This document shows positions 17,698 through 26,713 of a DNA stretch of 61,451 bases, one piece after another. The stretch spans positions 1 through 61,451 of the forward strand of contig DASYKO010000137.1 in NCBI GenBank assembly GCA_035995285.1. The letters run 5' to 3'. This DNA is from UBA7672 sp035995285. GTDB taxonomy: Bacteria; Pseudomonadota; Alphaproteobacteria; Caulobacterales; Hyphomonadaceae. Below the pieces are notes generated by a model. That model made no database searches and had not been told where the DNA came from. It saw nothing but the letters and a program-made list of their open reading frames with translations. Position 1 is the stretch's first letter; every line of letters begins with the position of its first letter. The translations under genes were made by a program, and so were the position numbers.

Positions 17698-19404
17698 TCA
17701 GCGCGCCGCGAGAACCTCCTGCCGCAGCCGCGCCTTTTCGAGCTTTCCCATTGCATTGCGCGGCAGGGCGCTCGACCGGTAGAGGATCGACGCCGGGATC
17801 TTGCCCGGGGCCAGATGGCCGGCCACGAAGATGCGCACGTCCATTTCCGAAGGCGGCGTCATGCCATCCTTCACGACGATGATGGCCAGTGGCCGCTCCC
17901 CAACGCCTTCATGCGGCGCGCCGATCACGGCGGCGTCTCCAATCTTGGGATGGGCCAGCAGAGCGCGTTCGATCTCGCTGCAGTAGATGTTCTCGCCGGC
18001 CATGATGATCATGTCCTTGGCGCGATCCACGATGCTGCAATAGCCGGAAGCATCGATGGTCGCGAGATCGCCGGTCCTGAGCCAGCCATCGGCCATGTGC
18101 TCGGCGGTAAGGGCCTCGTCTCCCCAGTAGCCTTTCATCACCTGCGGGCCGCTGACCTGCAGTTCTCCTACCTCGCCTGGCCCGAGGACTGCGCCGGATG
18201 GACTTACCACGCGCAAAGACAGGACAGGCGCAGGCAAGCCGCAGCTATGCGGAGCGGAGAGATATTCCGGACCGACATGGCCTACGACGGCGCCGCCGGT
18301 CTCCGTCATCCCCCAGTTTTGTCCGGGGATTGCGCCGTGGCCGGCGATCAGGCGTGGAAGCTCGGCCGAGGGCGGCGCGCCGCCGCAGATGATCTGCCGT
18401 ACGGACGCCTTCACCTGCTCGAAGCCCGGTTGGCGAAGGAACTGTTCCGCAATCGATGGGATCATCGCGAGGATGGTGATCTGGTTGTCCTCGATCAAGG
18501 CGCAGGCGCGGGCCGGAGACCAGAACGGCATGGTCACCACCAATCCGCCTCGAACCATCAGGGGAAGCAGCGCATCGCGGCATCCAGCGGCATGAAACAG
18601 CGGCAAGGCAAGCAACAACGCCTCGCGCTGCGGCGGCGCCGGCTGCTTTCCGGCAAGCAGGGCAGCGCGCGTGTTGCGGTATGCGGCGTGGAACACACTG
18701 TAAGCGCAGCAGCGATGGCTAAGCAGGACGGCCTTGGGACGGCCTGTCGTTCCCGAGGTGAACAGGATCAGCGCCGGATCGTCGGGGTCGACTGCGGCCC
18801 GAGAGGCTGCAGCGTCAGTTTCGGAAGACAGCCCGCTCCAGGTTGATACGGCCCCGAGCGTTTCTTCCAGCGACAACACCGGAGGCAGGCTCGATGAATT
18901 CGACGGGCTCTGCGAGCGCGCCACGAGGACGTGGCGGACAGTGCTTTCTGCAAGGGCGTCTGCACCCTTGGCCAGCGTTCGCTCATCACACACCAGCACG
19001 GCTGCTCGCGACATCCGCAGCAGCAGCGCGAATTCATCCTTGTCGGACGCGGTGTTTATCGGGGCGGTAATCGCACCCAGACGCGCCGCAGCAAAAAGGG
19101 TGACAATCCATTCCGGCTCGTGGCCAACCGAAAGAGCGACAACATCGCCCTTCCCCACGCCAAGCGAGGCAAGCTGGCTCGCCATGTGTTCGCAGGCCGC
19201 CCGGAACGCGCTGTAGCTGACGGCGTCGCGTCCGCAGACGAGAAATGGCTGGTCCCCGTGTGCACGCGTCGCCGCGAAGATGTCATTCAGCGACTGCGGC
19301 CCGTTTTTCCAGCATTTGCCGGAGCGCTCGCCGTCTCGCCAGTCTTTGAGTTCGAAAGTCGCGCCCGGGCGTGTGAGCTCCTCGACGACTGCGGCCAGCT
19401 CCAT
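17698..19404 (-). CDS. AMP-forming acyl/aminoacyl ligase (adenylation enzyme)
   Basis: A 568-residue member of the ANL superfamily. The P-loop LILFTSGTTGRPKAVLLSH, the GMTETGG motif, the GWLRTGDLATID motif, the hinge DRAKDMIIMAGENIY and the C-terminal catalytic Lys in NAMGKLEK are all present, so it should be active. It activates a carboxylate as the acyl-AMP and passes it to CoA or to a carrier protein. The sequence looks more like a class I acyl-CoA ligase than an embedded NRPS A domain. Start chosen at ATG 19404 behind GAGGGGGGAA; an upstream TTG in frame is less likely. The neighbours suggest it loads the carrier at 17395-17679. Confidence 0.85.
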   Translation of the reverse strand: MELAAVVEELTRPGATFELKDWRDGERSGKCWKNGPQSLNDIFAATRAHGDQPFLVCGRDAVSYSAFRAACEHMASQLASLGVGKGDVVALSVGHEPEWIVTLFAAARLGAITAPINTASDKDEFALLLRMSRAAVLVCDERTLAKGADALAESTVRHVLVARSQSPSNSSSLPPVLSLEETLGAVSTWSGLSSETDAAASRAAVDPDDPALILFTSGTTGRPKAVLLSHRCCAYSVFHAAYRNTRAALLAGKQPAPPQREALLLALPLFHAAGCRDALLPLMVRGGLVVTMPFWSPARACALIEDNQITILAMIPSIAEQFLRQPGFEQVKASVRQIICGGAPPSAELPRLIAGHGAIPGQNWGMTETGGAVVGHVGPEYLSAPHSCGLPAPVLSLRVVSPSGAVLGPGEVGELQVSGPQVMKGYWGDEALTAEHMADGWLRTGDLATIDASGYCSIVDRAKDMIIMAGENIYCSEIERALLAHPKIGDAAVIGAPHEGVGERPLAIIVVKDGMTPPSEMDVRIFVAGHLAPGKIPASILYRSSALPRNAMGKLEKARLRQEVLAAR

Positions 19405-19434
19405 GCGTTCCCCCCTCAAAATAGCGCCAGCGGC

Positions 19435-21009
19435 TTATCGGACCGACGATACCTTCTGGTCCGGCGATGTGTTCATCACCGCCATGATCGAAAACACCTG
19501 GTCGATGAGCTGCTTCACCCGCTCTTTCGAATGGCGGGTGTCGGAATAGGTGACGAGGCCGTGCACGCCGCCGGGCGACTGGTGCATGTTGAAGTAGAGA
19601 TCGCGGCTGAACTCCGGAGCGAGCGGCTTGGGCAAAGCCATTGCGCTTGTGCGCAATGCCGAGACCGGGGCCTGGGTCTTTCCGGCTTGCAGAGTATCCA
19701 GGCGCTGCCCTTCCTGCCGGTTGTTGCTCGCGGTAGGCATGGACGCGGGCATGGCCGTCGCCCGTTCGCGGCGGCTGACACGCAGACCAGGCCGCGATCC
19801 CTGCATATTCGGACGCCAGGTCGGAATCGACGGGTCTGTTACTCTAGCCTTTGGCGTTGCTGGCGCCTTCGCTGCCTGCGCTTCGCCGTTCGGCGGAGTT
19901 GCTTGCTGCCGGGTGCGCGCGAAGTTCACCAGCACGTTGCCTGCACTGAGATGCTGGAGCGTTGCAGGCGAGATCGGCATGCGGATATCGTGCGCTGCAA
20001 CAAGGCTCCGGCCAGCCTCTGCAACAAAGTCTCCGAGCGTCGGGTTGCTGCGCAGATCGGCGAAGAACGGCCGTATTTGCATGAAGCTGCCCATAACGCT
20101 TCGAAAGCCCGACGGCCGTCCGCTCAGGATGGTTCCGAACAGGATCGAATTCTGGCCCGACCACTTCGCAAGTGCGATTGCGAGCGCAGCATAGAAATGC
20201 GCGCTCAAGGAAACCTTGCGGGCCGCAGCCTGCCTTACTGTCTCGGCGTGCATCTCGGCTGGCATGAGGAGACGCTCGGTAGCCCACGATGTGGCGGGAT
20301 CGCCGTACATCCGGCCTTTCGGCAACCGAAGCGCTTCGGCGCCTGCGAGTCTTCTTTTCCAGGATTGATCGGCCTCGGCGACCTGTTGAGGCGTCAGCCA
20401 CTGGGATTCCCAGAGCGCGTAGTCGGAATGCTGCAGGTTTCCAGGCGGAAGGACGGGCCGGCCCTCAACCTCGCGGACATATCCGTCCATCAATTCGTGG
20501 AAGAACATGCGGTGCGAGGCCATGTCCATGGCCGAGTTATGGATGAATCCTCCAAGAACATGCAGGTCTGCGCGCAGCCGGAAGAGCCGAAGATGGACTG
20601 GGCCGGATTCCAGCGAAGGACGTTGATCCAGCACCGCCCTGATCTGCCTGTGAACCTCGAGCTCCTGCATGTCTGCAGGAACTTGCTGCATATCCACGAC
20701 CGCTAGTCTCACATCTGCGCCCGTCTCGACCTGCTGAACGAGGCCTTCGTTACGGGACAGTATCCGTGTCCGCAGAATGTTGTGGCGGTGTAACAGCCGT
20801 CCGTAGGCCTTGACGAAGATCTGCAGATCGAACCGGCCATCGAGCCGCCACACGATCGGCAGCCACTGATCCTGATGTGGGACGATGCCGGATTCGATCC
20901 ACAGTTTTTGAGAGATCGAGAGCGGAAGAAACTCTGGCGGCGTTCGGTGTTCCACCTTCGGGAACGGAACGCGGCGAATGCGTTCACCAGCTTCGATCTG
21001 CTCGGCCAT
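19435..21009 (-). CDS. Stand-alone condensation-domain protein 2 with altered active-site motif
   Basis: A 524-residue paralogue of condensation protein 1. Aligned segments include DQWLPIVWRLDGRFDLQIF, HNILRTRIL, YALWESQWL and GTILSGRPSGFRSVMGSFMQIRPFF. The position of the catalytic HHxxxD reads H-N-S-A-M-D (about residues 157-162), so the second His, usually the catalytic one, is Asn. The protein may be non-catalytic, structural, or use another mechanism. A low-complexity insert of about 90 residues separates the two lobes. Start taken at ATG 21009, with GGGGG at 21016-21020 as the binding site. It ends 30 bases before the AMP ligase start, so the two probably form one transcript. Confidence 0.8.
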   Translation of the reverse strand: MAEQIEAGERIRRVPFPKVEHRTPPEFLPLSISQKLWIESGIVPHQDQWLPIVWRLDGRFDLQIFVKAYGRLLHRHNILRTRILSRNEGLVQQVETGADVRLAVVDMQQVPADMQELEVHRQIRAVLDQRPSLESGPVHLRLFRLRADLHVLGGFIHNSAMDMASHRMFFHELMDGYVREVEGRPVLPPGNLQHSDYALWESQWLTPQQVAEADQSWKRRLAGAEALRLPKGRMYGDPATSWATERLLMPAEMHAETVRQAAARKVSLSAHFYAALAIALAKWSGQNSILFGTILSGRPSGFRSVMGSFMQIRPFFADLRSNPTLGDFVAEAGRSLVAAHDIRMPISPATLQHLSAGNVLVNFARTRQQATPPNGEAQAAKAPATPKARVTDPSIPTWRPNMQGSRPGLRVSRRERATAMPASMPTASNNRQEGQRLDTLQAGKTQAPVSALRTSAMALPKPLAPEFSRDLYFNMHQSPGGVHGLVTYSDTRHSKERVKQLIDQVFSIMAVMNTSPDQKVSSVR

Positions 21010-21395
21010 ATGCATCCCCCAACTTCTGTTTCCGTGTTGCGCGTCGTCGATGCGGCGACGCTCAACACGAAGAAGAATGATCATGCGATCATCTTCCTCT
21101 CGCAATTTCTAGCGCCGACATCGCGCGACGCCAACGCTCCAGTGGATGGAAGTTGTGTGAAGTGATGATCGCTACTCATCGGTCGTGACAGTGTCATCTG
21201 ACACAGAGCAGTCATGCGCGTGACTCCTGCGCGGCGCCGCATCGCATGTTGTCGTCTCCTCGCCACACGCACACGCGATGTCGACACACTCGTCTTGACT
21301 TCGAGTCGAGCGGCGCAAATGCTCGGGCGATAGAGACGTGCGATCGCACTCGCATCAGCGAAGTGAAAACGCATCAGGGATAAGGGGGAAGATGG
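21010..21395. promoter_or_regulatory. Divergent control region between the NRPS-like genes and the flagellar-type cluster
   Basis: This is 386 non-coding bases between two divergent starts. It contains inverted repeats of operator type: GTGTCA-TC-TGACAC at 21191-21204 and the perfect palindrome GTGCGATCGCAC at 21338-21349, about 50 bases before fliQ. A GACT-TCG-AGTC repeat occurs near 21297. I could not find a convincing sigma-70, sigma-54 or sigma-28 promoter. AAGGGGGAA at 21382-21390 is the fliQ ribosome binding site. Confidence 0.5.
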
Positions 21396-21665
21396 ATGGG
21401 CGCTGATCAAGCGTTGTTCCTGCTGAATCAATTGCTCTGGATCGCAGCGCTCGTCAGTGCGCCGATCCTTGGCGCGACGCTCATCATCGGCCTGATCATC
21501 AGCATTCTTCAGGTGGCGACGCAGATTCAGGAAGTGACACTATCCTATGTGCCGAAACTTCTTGCTGCGGCTGCGCTGCTCATCCTTCTCGGGCCGTGGA
21601 TGCTGGGCCGCCTGACGCAGTTTGCGGTGTCGATGTATCAATCCATCCCGTCACTTGGATCATAG
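21396..21665 (+). CDS. fliQ: Flagellar export apparatus protein FliQ
   Basis: An 89-residue inner-membrane protein with two hydrophobic helices (about 15-40 and 52-75), including TLIIGLIISILQVATQIQEVTL and PKLLAAAALLILLGPWML. These are the standard FliQ/SctS signatures. FliQ joins FliP and FliR in the helical export gate at the centre of the basal body. Length is typical. It opens the gene cluster and is followed within 10 bases by fliR, so the two are co-transcribed. Confidence 0.95.
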   Translation: MGADQALFLLNQLLWIAALVSAPILGATLIIGLIISILQVATQIQEVTLSYVPKLLAAAALLILLGPWMLGRLTQFAVSMYQSIPSLGS

Positions 21666-21673
21666 GCGCAGGA

Positions 21674-22429
21674 ATGGAGCCGTATATCAGCGGTTTTCTT
21701 GCGACGCTGTTGTTGAGTTTGCGGATAGCTCCGGCTCTTTCGTTTGCTCCGCCCTTCACCTACCTGCGGGCGCCGGCAATCGTGAAGCTGCTCCTGAGCA
21801 TCGGTCTCGCGGCCTGGATCGCCATTCCAAATCAGAATGCAGCCTCAGGGTTTACCCTTGATATTTCGACGTTCGTGACTGCCGCCGCGACCGAATTGCT
21901 GCTTGGCGTTGCGCTGGCGCTGGCGTTGCAGATCGCGTTTGCGGCATTGCTAACTGCCGGAAGGGTCATCGATTTTCAGGCGGGTTTTGGCCTTGCGGTG
22001 CTTGCCGATCCTGCGCTGCGAACGCAAATGCCGCTGATCGGAACCCTGTTTGCCTATGCGGCTGCGGCCGTATTTTTTACGACGAGTGGCCCGACAGATA
22101 TGCTGGCCTTGTGGCGCGCATCGATTGAGCGCGTGCCGATCGGCGGCGCGCCTGTGATGGCGGATCTGCAGGCGCTGACTGTATACATTTCATCGGCCTT
22201 CGCGCTGGCTTTCGGCATCGCCGGCGCAGTGATGCTTGTCCTCTTCCTTGTCGACCTCACTATCGCGTTCCTCTCGCGCACCCTCCCGCAGATGAACGTC
22301 CTTCTGCTCGGTTTTCAGGTGAAGACGCTTACGCTGCTGGTTACCCTGCCCTTCGTGTTCGCTTTTTCCGGCGCGCTGTTCCTTCGGCTCGTCCGTCTGG
22401 CGACATCATCCACTCTCGATTTCCTGTAG
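21674..22429 (+). CDS. fliR: Flagellar export apparatus protein FliR
   Basis: A 251-residue multi-pass membrane protein of the FliR/SctT family, with FLATLLLSLRIAPALSFAPPF at the N terminus. An ALQIAFAALLTAGRVIDFQAGFGLA segment follows, then a C-terminal QMNVLLLGFQVKTLTLLVTLPF. It is part of the FliPQR gate. The ATG at 21674 fits the family N terminus; a longer in-frame start at 21596 lies inside fliQ and reads as non-family sequence. It ends 10 bases before flhB. Confidence 0.93.
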   Translation: MEPYISGFLATLLLSLRIAPALSFAPPFTYLRAPAIVKLLLSIGLAAWIAIPNQNAASGFTLDISTFVTAAATELLLGVALALALQIAFAALLTAGRVIDFQAGFGLAVLADPALRTQMPLIGTLFAYAAAAVFFTTSGPTDMLALWRASIERVPIGGAPVMADLQALTVYISSAFALAFGIAGAVMLVLFLVDLTIAFLSRTLPQMNVLLLGFQVKTLTLLVTLPFVFAFSGALFLRLVRLATSSTLDFL

Positions 22430-22439
22430 GCGAGGTCGC

Positions 22440-23516
22440 GTGGCCGAGACAGAGCAGAACAAGACCGAGGAGCCAACGCCCTTCAAGCTCAAGCGCGCGC
22501 GCGAAAAGGGGCAGGTTGCGCGCGGGACGGATCTTGGTTTCTTCGCAGTTCTTGCCGGACTTTCGATCTACACTCTGGTTGTCGGCGCACAGCTGCTCGG
22601 CGTGCTCGCCGATGCCATGCGCCAGATTCTGGTGACGGTCGGGTCTTCCGATTCAGATCCCCGGAACATCATGATGGCGCTTTCCGCAGCCCCGGGGCGC
22701 ATGTTCGAGGCGGTTGCCCTTTTCGCGATCACGATCGTGCTGAGTGTACTCTTGTTCGAGATCATTCAGGTGAGGGGGATCGCGATCTCCGCTCATCCTT
22801 TGAAGCCAGACTTCAGCAGACTAAATCCAGCCAAAGGATTGAAGCGTGTGTTCTCGATGCGAATGCTCAAGGACACTCTCAAGAACGTGGCCAAGCTCGC
22901 CGTCTATGCCTGCACAGCCTTCCTGATTATTCAAGAAGGCTTCCATCAGGCAGAGCCGGGCGTGCAAGACGCGACGTCCCTGGTGGAGGCGTTGCGCGCA
23001 TCGGGCACGAAGCTTCTGTTCGTGTTCGTGCTGATCGCGCTGGTCTTTGCCGCGATCGACCAGGTGATCGTCAGGCGCGAATTCCTCAAGCAGATGCGCA
23101 TGAGCCGCAGCGAACTGACGCGCGAGATCAAGGACCGCGAGGGCGAGCCGAGGATCAAGCGCCGGCGCAAGCAGCTCCACGCAGAATTCGCAAAGCAGAC
23201 CAAGGCGCTGGGAAACCTCAAGGGATCCGATCTTCTGATCGTGAACCCGGAGCACTTCGCAATCGCACTCGCATACGATTCCAGCACGATGAGCGCCCCA
23301 CAGGTGACCGCGAAGGGCCGGAACAATTTCGCACTGCTGCTCAAGGCGCGGGCGCGCCTCCTGTCGATCCCGATATTCGAACTGCCCCTGCTCGCCCGCG
23401 CGCTTTACCGCAAATGCGACGTGGGCTCCGAAGTGCCGCAGGATGAATACCGCGCAGTTGTCGACATCTACCTCAATATATCCCGTTCAAAAGCCAGGCA
23501 GGCGGCCGCCCCATGA
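22440..23516 (+). CDS. flhB: Flagellar export switch protein FlhB
   Basis: A 358-residue protein starting at GTG with the family opening AETEQNKTEEPTPFKLKRAR. It has four membrane helices and a cytoplasmic domain from about residue 215 (MSRSELTREIKDREGEPRIKRRRKQ). The autocleavage site normally reads N-P-T-H; here it is N269-P270-E271-H272. The Asn and Pro needed for cleavage are kept, but the Thr is Glu. FlhB sets export specificity between hook and later substrates. It overlaps flhA by four bases. Confidence 0.95.
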   Translation: MAETEQNKTEEPTPFKLKRAREKGQVARGTDLGFFAVLAGLSIYTLVVGAQLLGVLADAMRQILVTVGSSDSDPRNIMMALSAAPGRMFEAVALFAITIVLSVLLFEIIQVRGIAISAHPLKPDFSRLNPAKGLKRVFSMRMLKDTLKNVAKLAVYACTAFLIIQEGFHQAEPGVQDATSLVEALRASGTKLLFVFVLIALVFAAIDQVIVRREFLKQMRMSRSELTREIKDREGEPRIKRRRKQLHAEFAKQTKALGNLKGSDLLIVNPEHFAIALAYDSSTMSAPQVTAKGRNNFALLLKARARLLSIPIFELPLLARALYRKCDVGSEVPQDEYRAVVDIYLNISRSKARQAAAP

Positions 23517-25579
23517 TCAAGAGTCTGCTCAGCCGAAGCCGGGAATTTTCGCTCGCCTTCGGGATGCTGTTCATCCTGACGGTCCTGTTCACGCCCATTC
23601 CTCCAATGGCGCTGGATCTGGCCATTCTCATCAACTTCGGCTTCAGCCTGACGGTCCTCCTGCTCACCTTCTATGTGGCAAAGCCCGTCGAGTTCTCCAC
23701 GTTTCCCTCCCTGCTGCTGATCACAACGCTGCTTCGCCTGTCGCTGAACGTGGCGGCGACGCGGCTGATCCTTACCAGCGGGCATGCAGGGGAAGTGATT
23801 GACTCCGTCGGCAGCTTTGCCGTCGCGGGGAACTTCGTCGTCGGCCTCGTCGTCTTCCTGATCCTTGTCGTGGTCCAGTACGTGGTCGTGACATCCGGCG
23901 CACAGCGGGTCTCGGAGGTCGCTGCGCGATTCACGCTCGACTCGATGCCGGGTCAGCAAATGAGCATCGATGCCGATCTCAACATGGGACTGATTGACCA
24001 GAAGGAAGCCGTTCGCCGCCGTGCAGCGCTGGAAAAGGAGGCCTCCTTCTACGGGGCCATGGATGGCGCCAGTAAATTCGTGAAGGGCGACGCCATAGCG
24101 GGCGTCATCATCCTGCTGATCAACATCATCGCGGGATGGATCATCGGCGTCTCTCAGATGGGCATGACATGGCAGGAGGCCCTGCAAAGATTCACGCTGC
24201 TGACGGTCGGCGATGGCATTTGCTCGCAGTTGCCGGCGCTGGTCGTCTCGATCGCAACCGGCATTATCGTCACCCGTTCGTCGGCCGACAAGGAACTCAG
24301 CACCGAAGTCCTGCGCCAGCTGTCGTCAGTGCCGCGGATCCTGCTGATCGTTGCAGTCATTCTATCCCTGCTGCTTCTCATGCCCGGAATGCCGAAATGG
24401 CCGATCGCGATCCTTGGCGCAGGCGGCGTCTGGGGTTGGTTGCACCTGCGCCGCCGCCCGCAGGCGGAAGCCGAAGCAGCGGAGACCGGCGCAAACGACA
24501 GCATCACCACTCCGTCCGCGCCGGGCACGCTTGCCGTGGCTTTCGGCAAGACCCTGGGGGAAAGCTGGACGGACAAGAACGCGCTCATCATGGAACGCAT
24601 CACCACTCTGCGACAAACGCATGAAAAGGCATTCGGCGTCGGCTTTCCGGCCGTGAGGATGATCGACGGCCCCGATCTTCAAGCCCAGGCCTATGAAATC
24701 CGCATATTCGGATCGCGCTACGCCAGCGGCGAGATACACAGCGACAGGATGCTCGCAATCCGAAACGAGCAGTCGCGGACGACGCTCAACGGCATCGCCG
24801 CAACCGATCCCGCGTTCGGATTGCCGGCGGTCTGGATCGAGGAGGCGGATGTCGCCGATGCACGCAAAGGCGGGGTTACGGTCATTGATCCGATCACCGT
24901 GTTCACCACCCATCTGCAGGAAGTGTTGCGGACCGCGGCGCCTACCCTCCTGACCCGGGCAACCGTCCAGCTGCTGCTTGATGATGTGCGTGGCCGTCAG
25001 CCGGGCCTTGTGGAGGAGCTGATCCCGAATCTGCTGACGTTCTCGGACGTCCAGAGAGTCCTGCAGAACTTCCTGTCGGAAGGCATCGCAATCTCGCCTC
25101 TCGACCTGATCGCTGAACATCTGGTGGATCTCGCCCGGACCGAGAAGGATCTCACCCAGCTCACCGAATTGCTGCGGCAGCGCATGAGTCACTCCATCTG
25201 CGACCGCCTGAGGGGGCGGCACGACGATCTCGCCGTGATCAGCCTCGACCCACGCCTGGAAAACCAGATCCAGGCGAGCCTCGCCGCGACGGGCAAGAAA
25301 GACAGCATCCTGATCGATCCGAAACTAGCCGACAAAATGATCCGGAAGCTGGCGGCCATGACTGGAGACCTGATGCGTGAGGGACGTGAGCCGGTGCTGC
25401 TGTGCGGCGCCGAAATCCGGCGCGCCATCCGGGCATTCACGCGCCGCAGCATTCCAAGGCTTGCCGTGCTCTCGGTGTCAGAGATTCCTACACATATCGA
25501 GCTTCGCTCGCACGGCGTCGTACGCTTCGACAACGAAGACATGACGCCGAAGACCCAATCGCCTCAAAGGGTGAACTAG
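23513..25579 (+). CDS. flhA: Flagellar export gate protein FlhA
   Basis: A 688-residue protein with eight predicted N-terminal membrane helices (to about residue 310) and a C-terminal cytoplasmic ring domain. The conserved FHIPEP region is clear: TLLRLSLNVAATRLIL, then VTSGAQRVSEVAARFTLDSMPGQQMSIDADL and FYGAMDGASKFVKGDAIAG. FlhA forms a nonameric ring that receives substrates and couples proton flow to export. Its C-terminal linker is followed directly, with no gap, by the TPR gene. Length and motifs are normal, so the export gate itself looks functional. Confidence 0.97.
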   Translation: MIKSLLSRSREFSLAFGMLFILTVLFTPIPPMALDLAILINFGFSLTVLLLTFYVAKPVEFSTFPSLLLITTLLRLSLNVAATRLILTSGHAGEVIDSVGSFAVAGNFVVGLVVFLILVVVQYVVVTSGAQRVSEVAARFTLDSMPGQQMSIDADLNMGLIDQKEAVRRRAALEKEASFYGAMDGASKFVKGDAIAGVIILLINIIAGWIIGVSQMGMTWQEALQRFTLLTVGDGICSQLPALVVSIATGIIVTRSSADKELSTEVLRQLSSVPRILLIVAVILSLLLLMPGMPKWPIAILGAGGVWGWLHLRRRPQAEAEAAETGANDSITTPSAPGTLAVAFGKTLGESWTDKNALIMERITTLRQTHEKAFGVGFPAVRMIDGPDLQAQAYEIRIFGSRYASGEIHSDRMLAIRNEQSRTTLNGIAATDPAFGLPAVWIEEADVADARKGGVTVIDPITVFTTHLQEVLRTAAPTLLTRATVQLLLDDVRGRQPGLVEELIPNLLTFSDVQRVLQNFLSEGIAISPLDLIAEHLVDLARTEKDLTQLTELLRQRMSHSICDRLRGRHDDLAVISLDPRLENQIQASLAATGKKDSILIDPKLADKMIRKLAAMTGDLMREGREPVLLCGAEIRRAIRAFTRRSIPRLAVLSVSEIPTHIELRSHGVVRFDNEDMTPKTQSPQRVN

Positions 25580-26713
25580 ATGTCCGCGCCTGCAGTCCCT
25601 GCCGAACTGGTGGAACGATGCGATCGCCTGGTCGCTCTACTGGATTCCGATCCGGGCAATCTTTCGCTGCTCTCTGCAACAGCCGAAGCTGCGCTTGGCT
25701 GCAATCGCCCCGATCTCGCCCAGCAGGTGCTTGACCGATACGCCAAGGACGGGCCGCTGCCGGAGCGCGAGGCTGGGTTGGCGGGGCTTGCCGCAATGCA
25801 GGCCGGAGACTTCGATGCTGCAATCGTGCATTTCCGGCCGCTATTCGAGAAGCATCCCGGCGATCTGGCCCTTCGCTTCAATCTGGCGTGGTCGCTGGCC
25901 ATGAAGCAGACGTTCGAAGAGGCAATCGAACTCCTGGATTCGGCGACCGCAGACGCATTGCCCCAGGCAGCGGCGCTGAAAGTCCAGCTCCTGCACAACG
26001 AGGGAGAGTTCGAGGACGCATTTGCCCTCGGAAAAGAGCTTCTGACAAAACACCCGGGAAACAGGACGCTTCTTGCATCCATGTCTGTGTTGGCGCTGGA
26101 CGTTGAGGATACCGACGTCGCAAGAGAATGCGCCGACCAGGCGGGCGATCACCCGGATGCCCAGACCACGCTGGGTATTCTTGCGCTCTCGACGCAGGAC
26201 ATGGCCTCGGCCCGGGCCCATTTCGACAAGGCCATCGCCGTCTCGCCCAACGCTCCGCGCACGCTGTTGGGAAAAGGCCTCGTCGACCTCGTGGCCGGCG
26301 ATGCGCCCTCGGCAGCTCGCGGGATGGAGCAAGGCGCAAAGGTGTTCGGCTCGCATATCGGAAGCTGGATCGCCGCTGGATGGGCCCACCTGCTGGCCAA
26401 TGATCTCGCAGCGAGCCGTCGATGCTTCGAGGCTGCATACAATCTTGATGACGCGTTCGCCGAGTCGCATGGATCCCTTGCTGTACTTGATCTGATCGAG
26501 GGGCGCGTCGATCAGGCCAAGCGCAGGACAGAAGTCGCCCTGCGCCTCGATCGCGAGTCTTTTTCCGCAGCATTCGCGAAAGCCTGCCTCGCTGCTGGCG
26601 CAGGCCGTCCCGATGTCGCGCAGCAGATCCTGCAGAGTGCAATGACAACGCCGATCGGGCGGGGCGGCTACAAGATAGCCGACGCGCTCGCGCGGCTTTC
26701 CTTCTCGCACTGA
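25580..26713 (+). CDS. TPR-repeat protein in the flagellar-type cluster
   Basis: A 377-residue soluble protein made almost wholly of 34-residue helical pairs. Examples are GDFDAAIVHFRPLFEKHPGDLALRFNLAWSL and DMASARAHFDKAIAVSPNAPRTLLGKG; I count roughly eight to nine TPR-like units. No signal peptide or membrane segment is seen. Its ATG follows the flhA stop without a spacer, so it is translationally coupled. Possible roles are a substrate chaperone or an assembly factor. No named family was recognised. Confidence 0.75.
   Translation: MSAPAVPAELVERCDRLVALLDSDPGNLSLLSATAEAALGCNRPDLAQQVLDRYAKDGPLPEREAGLAGLAAMQAGDFDAAIVHFRPLFEKHPGDLALRFNLAWSLAMKQTFEEAIELLDSATADALPQAAALKVQLLHNEGEFEDAFALGKELLTKHPGNRTLLASMSVLALDVEDTDVARECADQAGDHPDAQTTLGILALSTQDMASARAHFDKAIAVSPNAPRTLLGKGLVDLVAGDAPSAARGMEQGAKVFGSHIGSWIAAGWAHLLANDLAASRRCFEAAYNLDDAFAESHGSLAVLDLIEGRVDQAKRRTEVALRLDRESFSAAFAKACLAAGAGRPDVAQQILQSAMTTPIGRGGYKIADALARLSFSH

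Noticed and set aside
21396..26713. Assignment of the cluster as an injectisome (type III virulence system)
   Set aside because: fliO, flgB, flgC, flgF, flgG, flgH, flgI, flgD and flgE are flagellum-specific; no secretin or needle gene is present.
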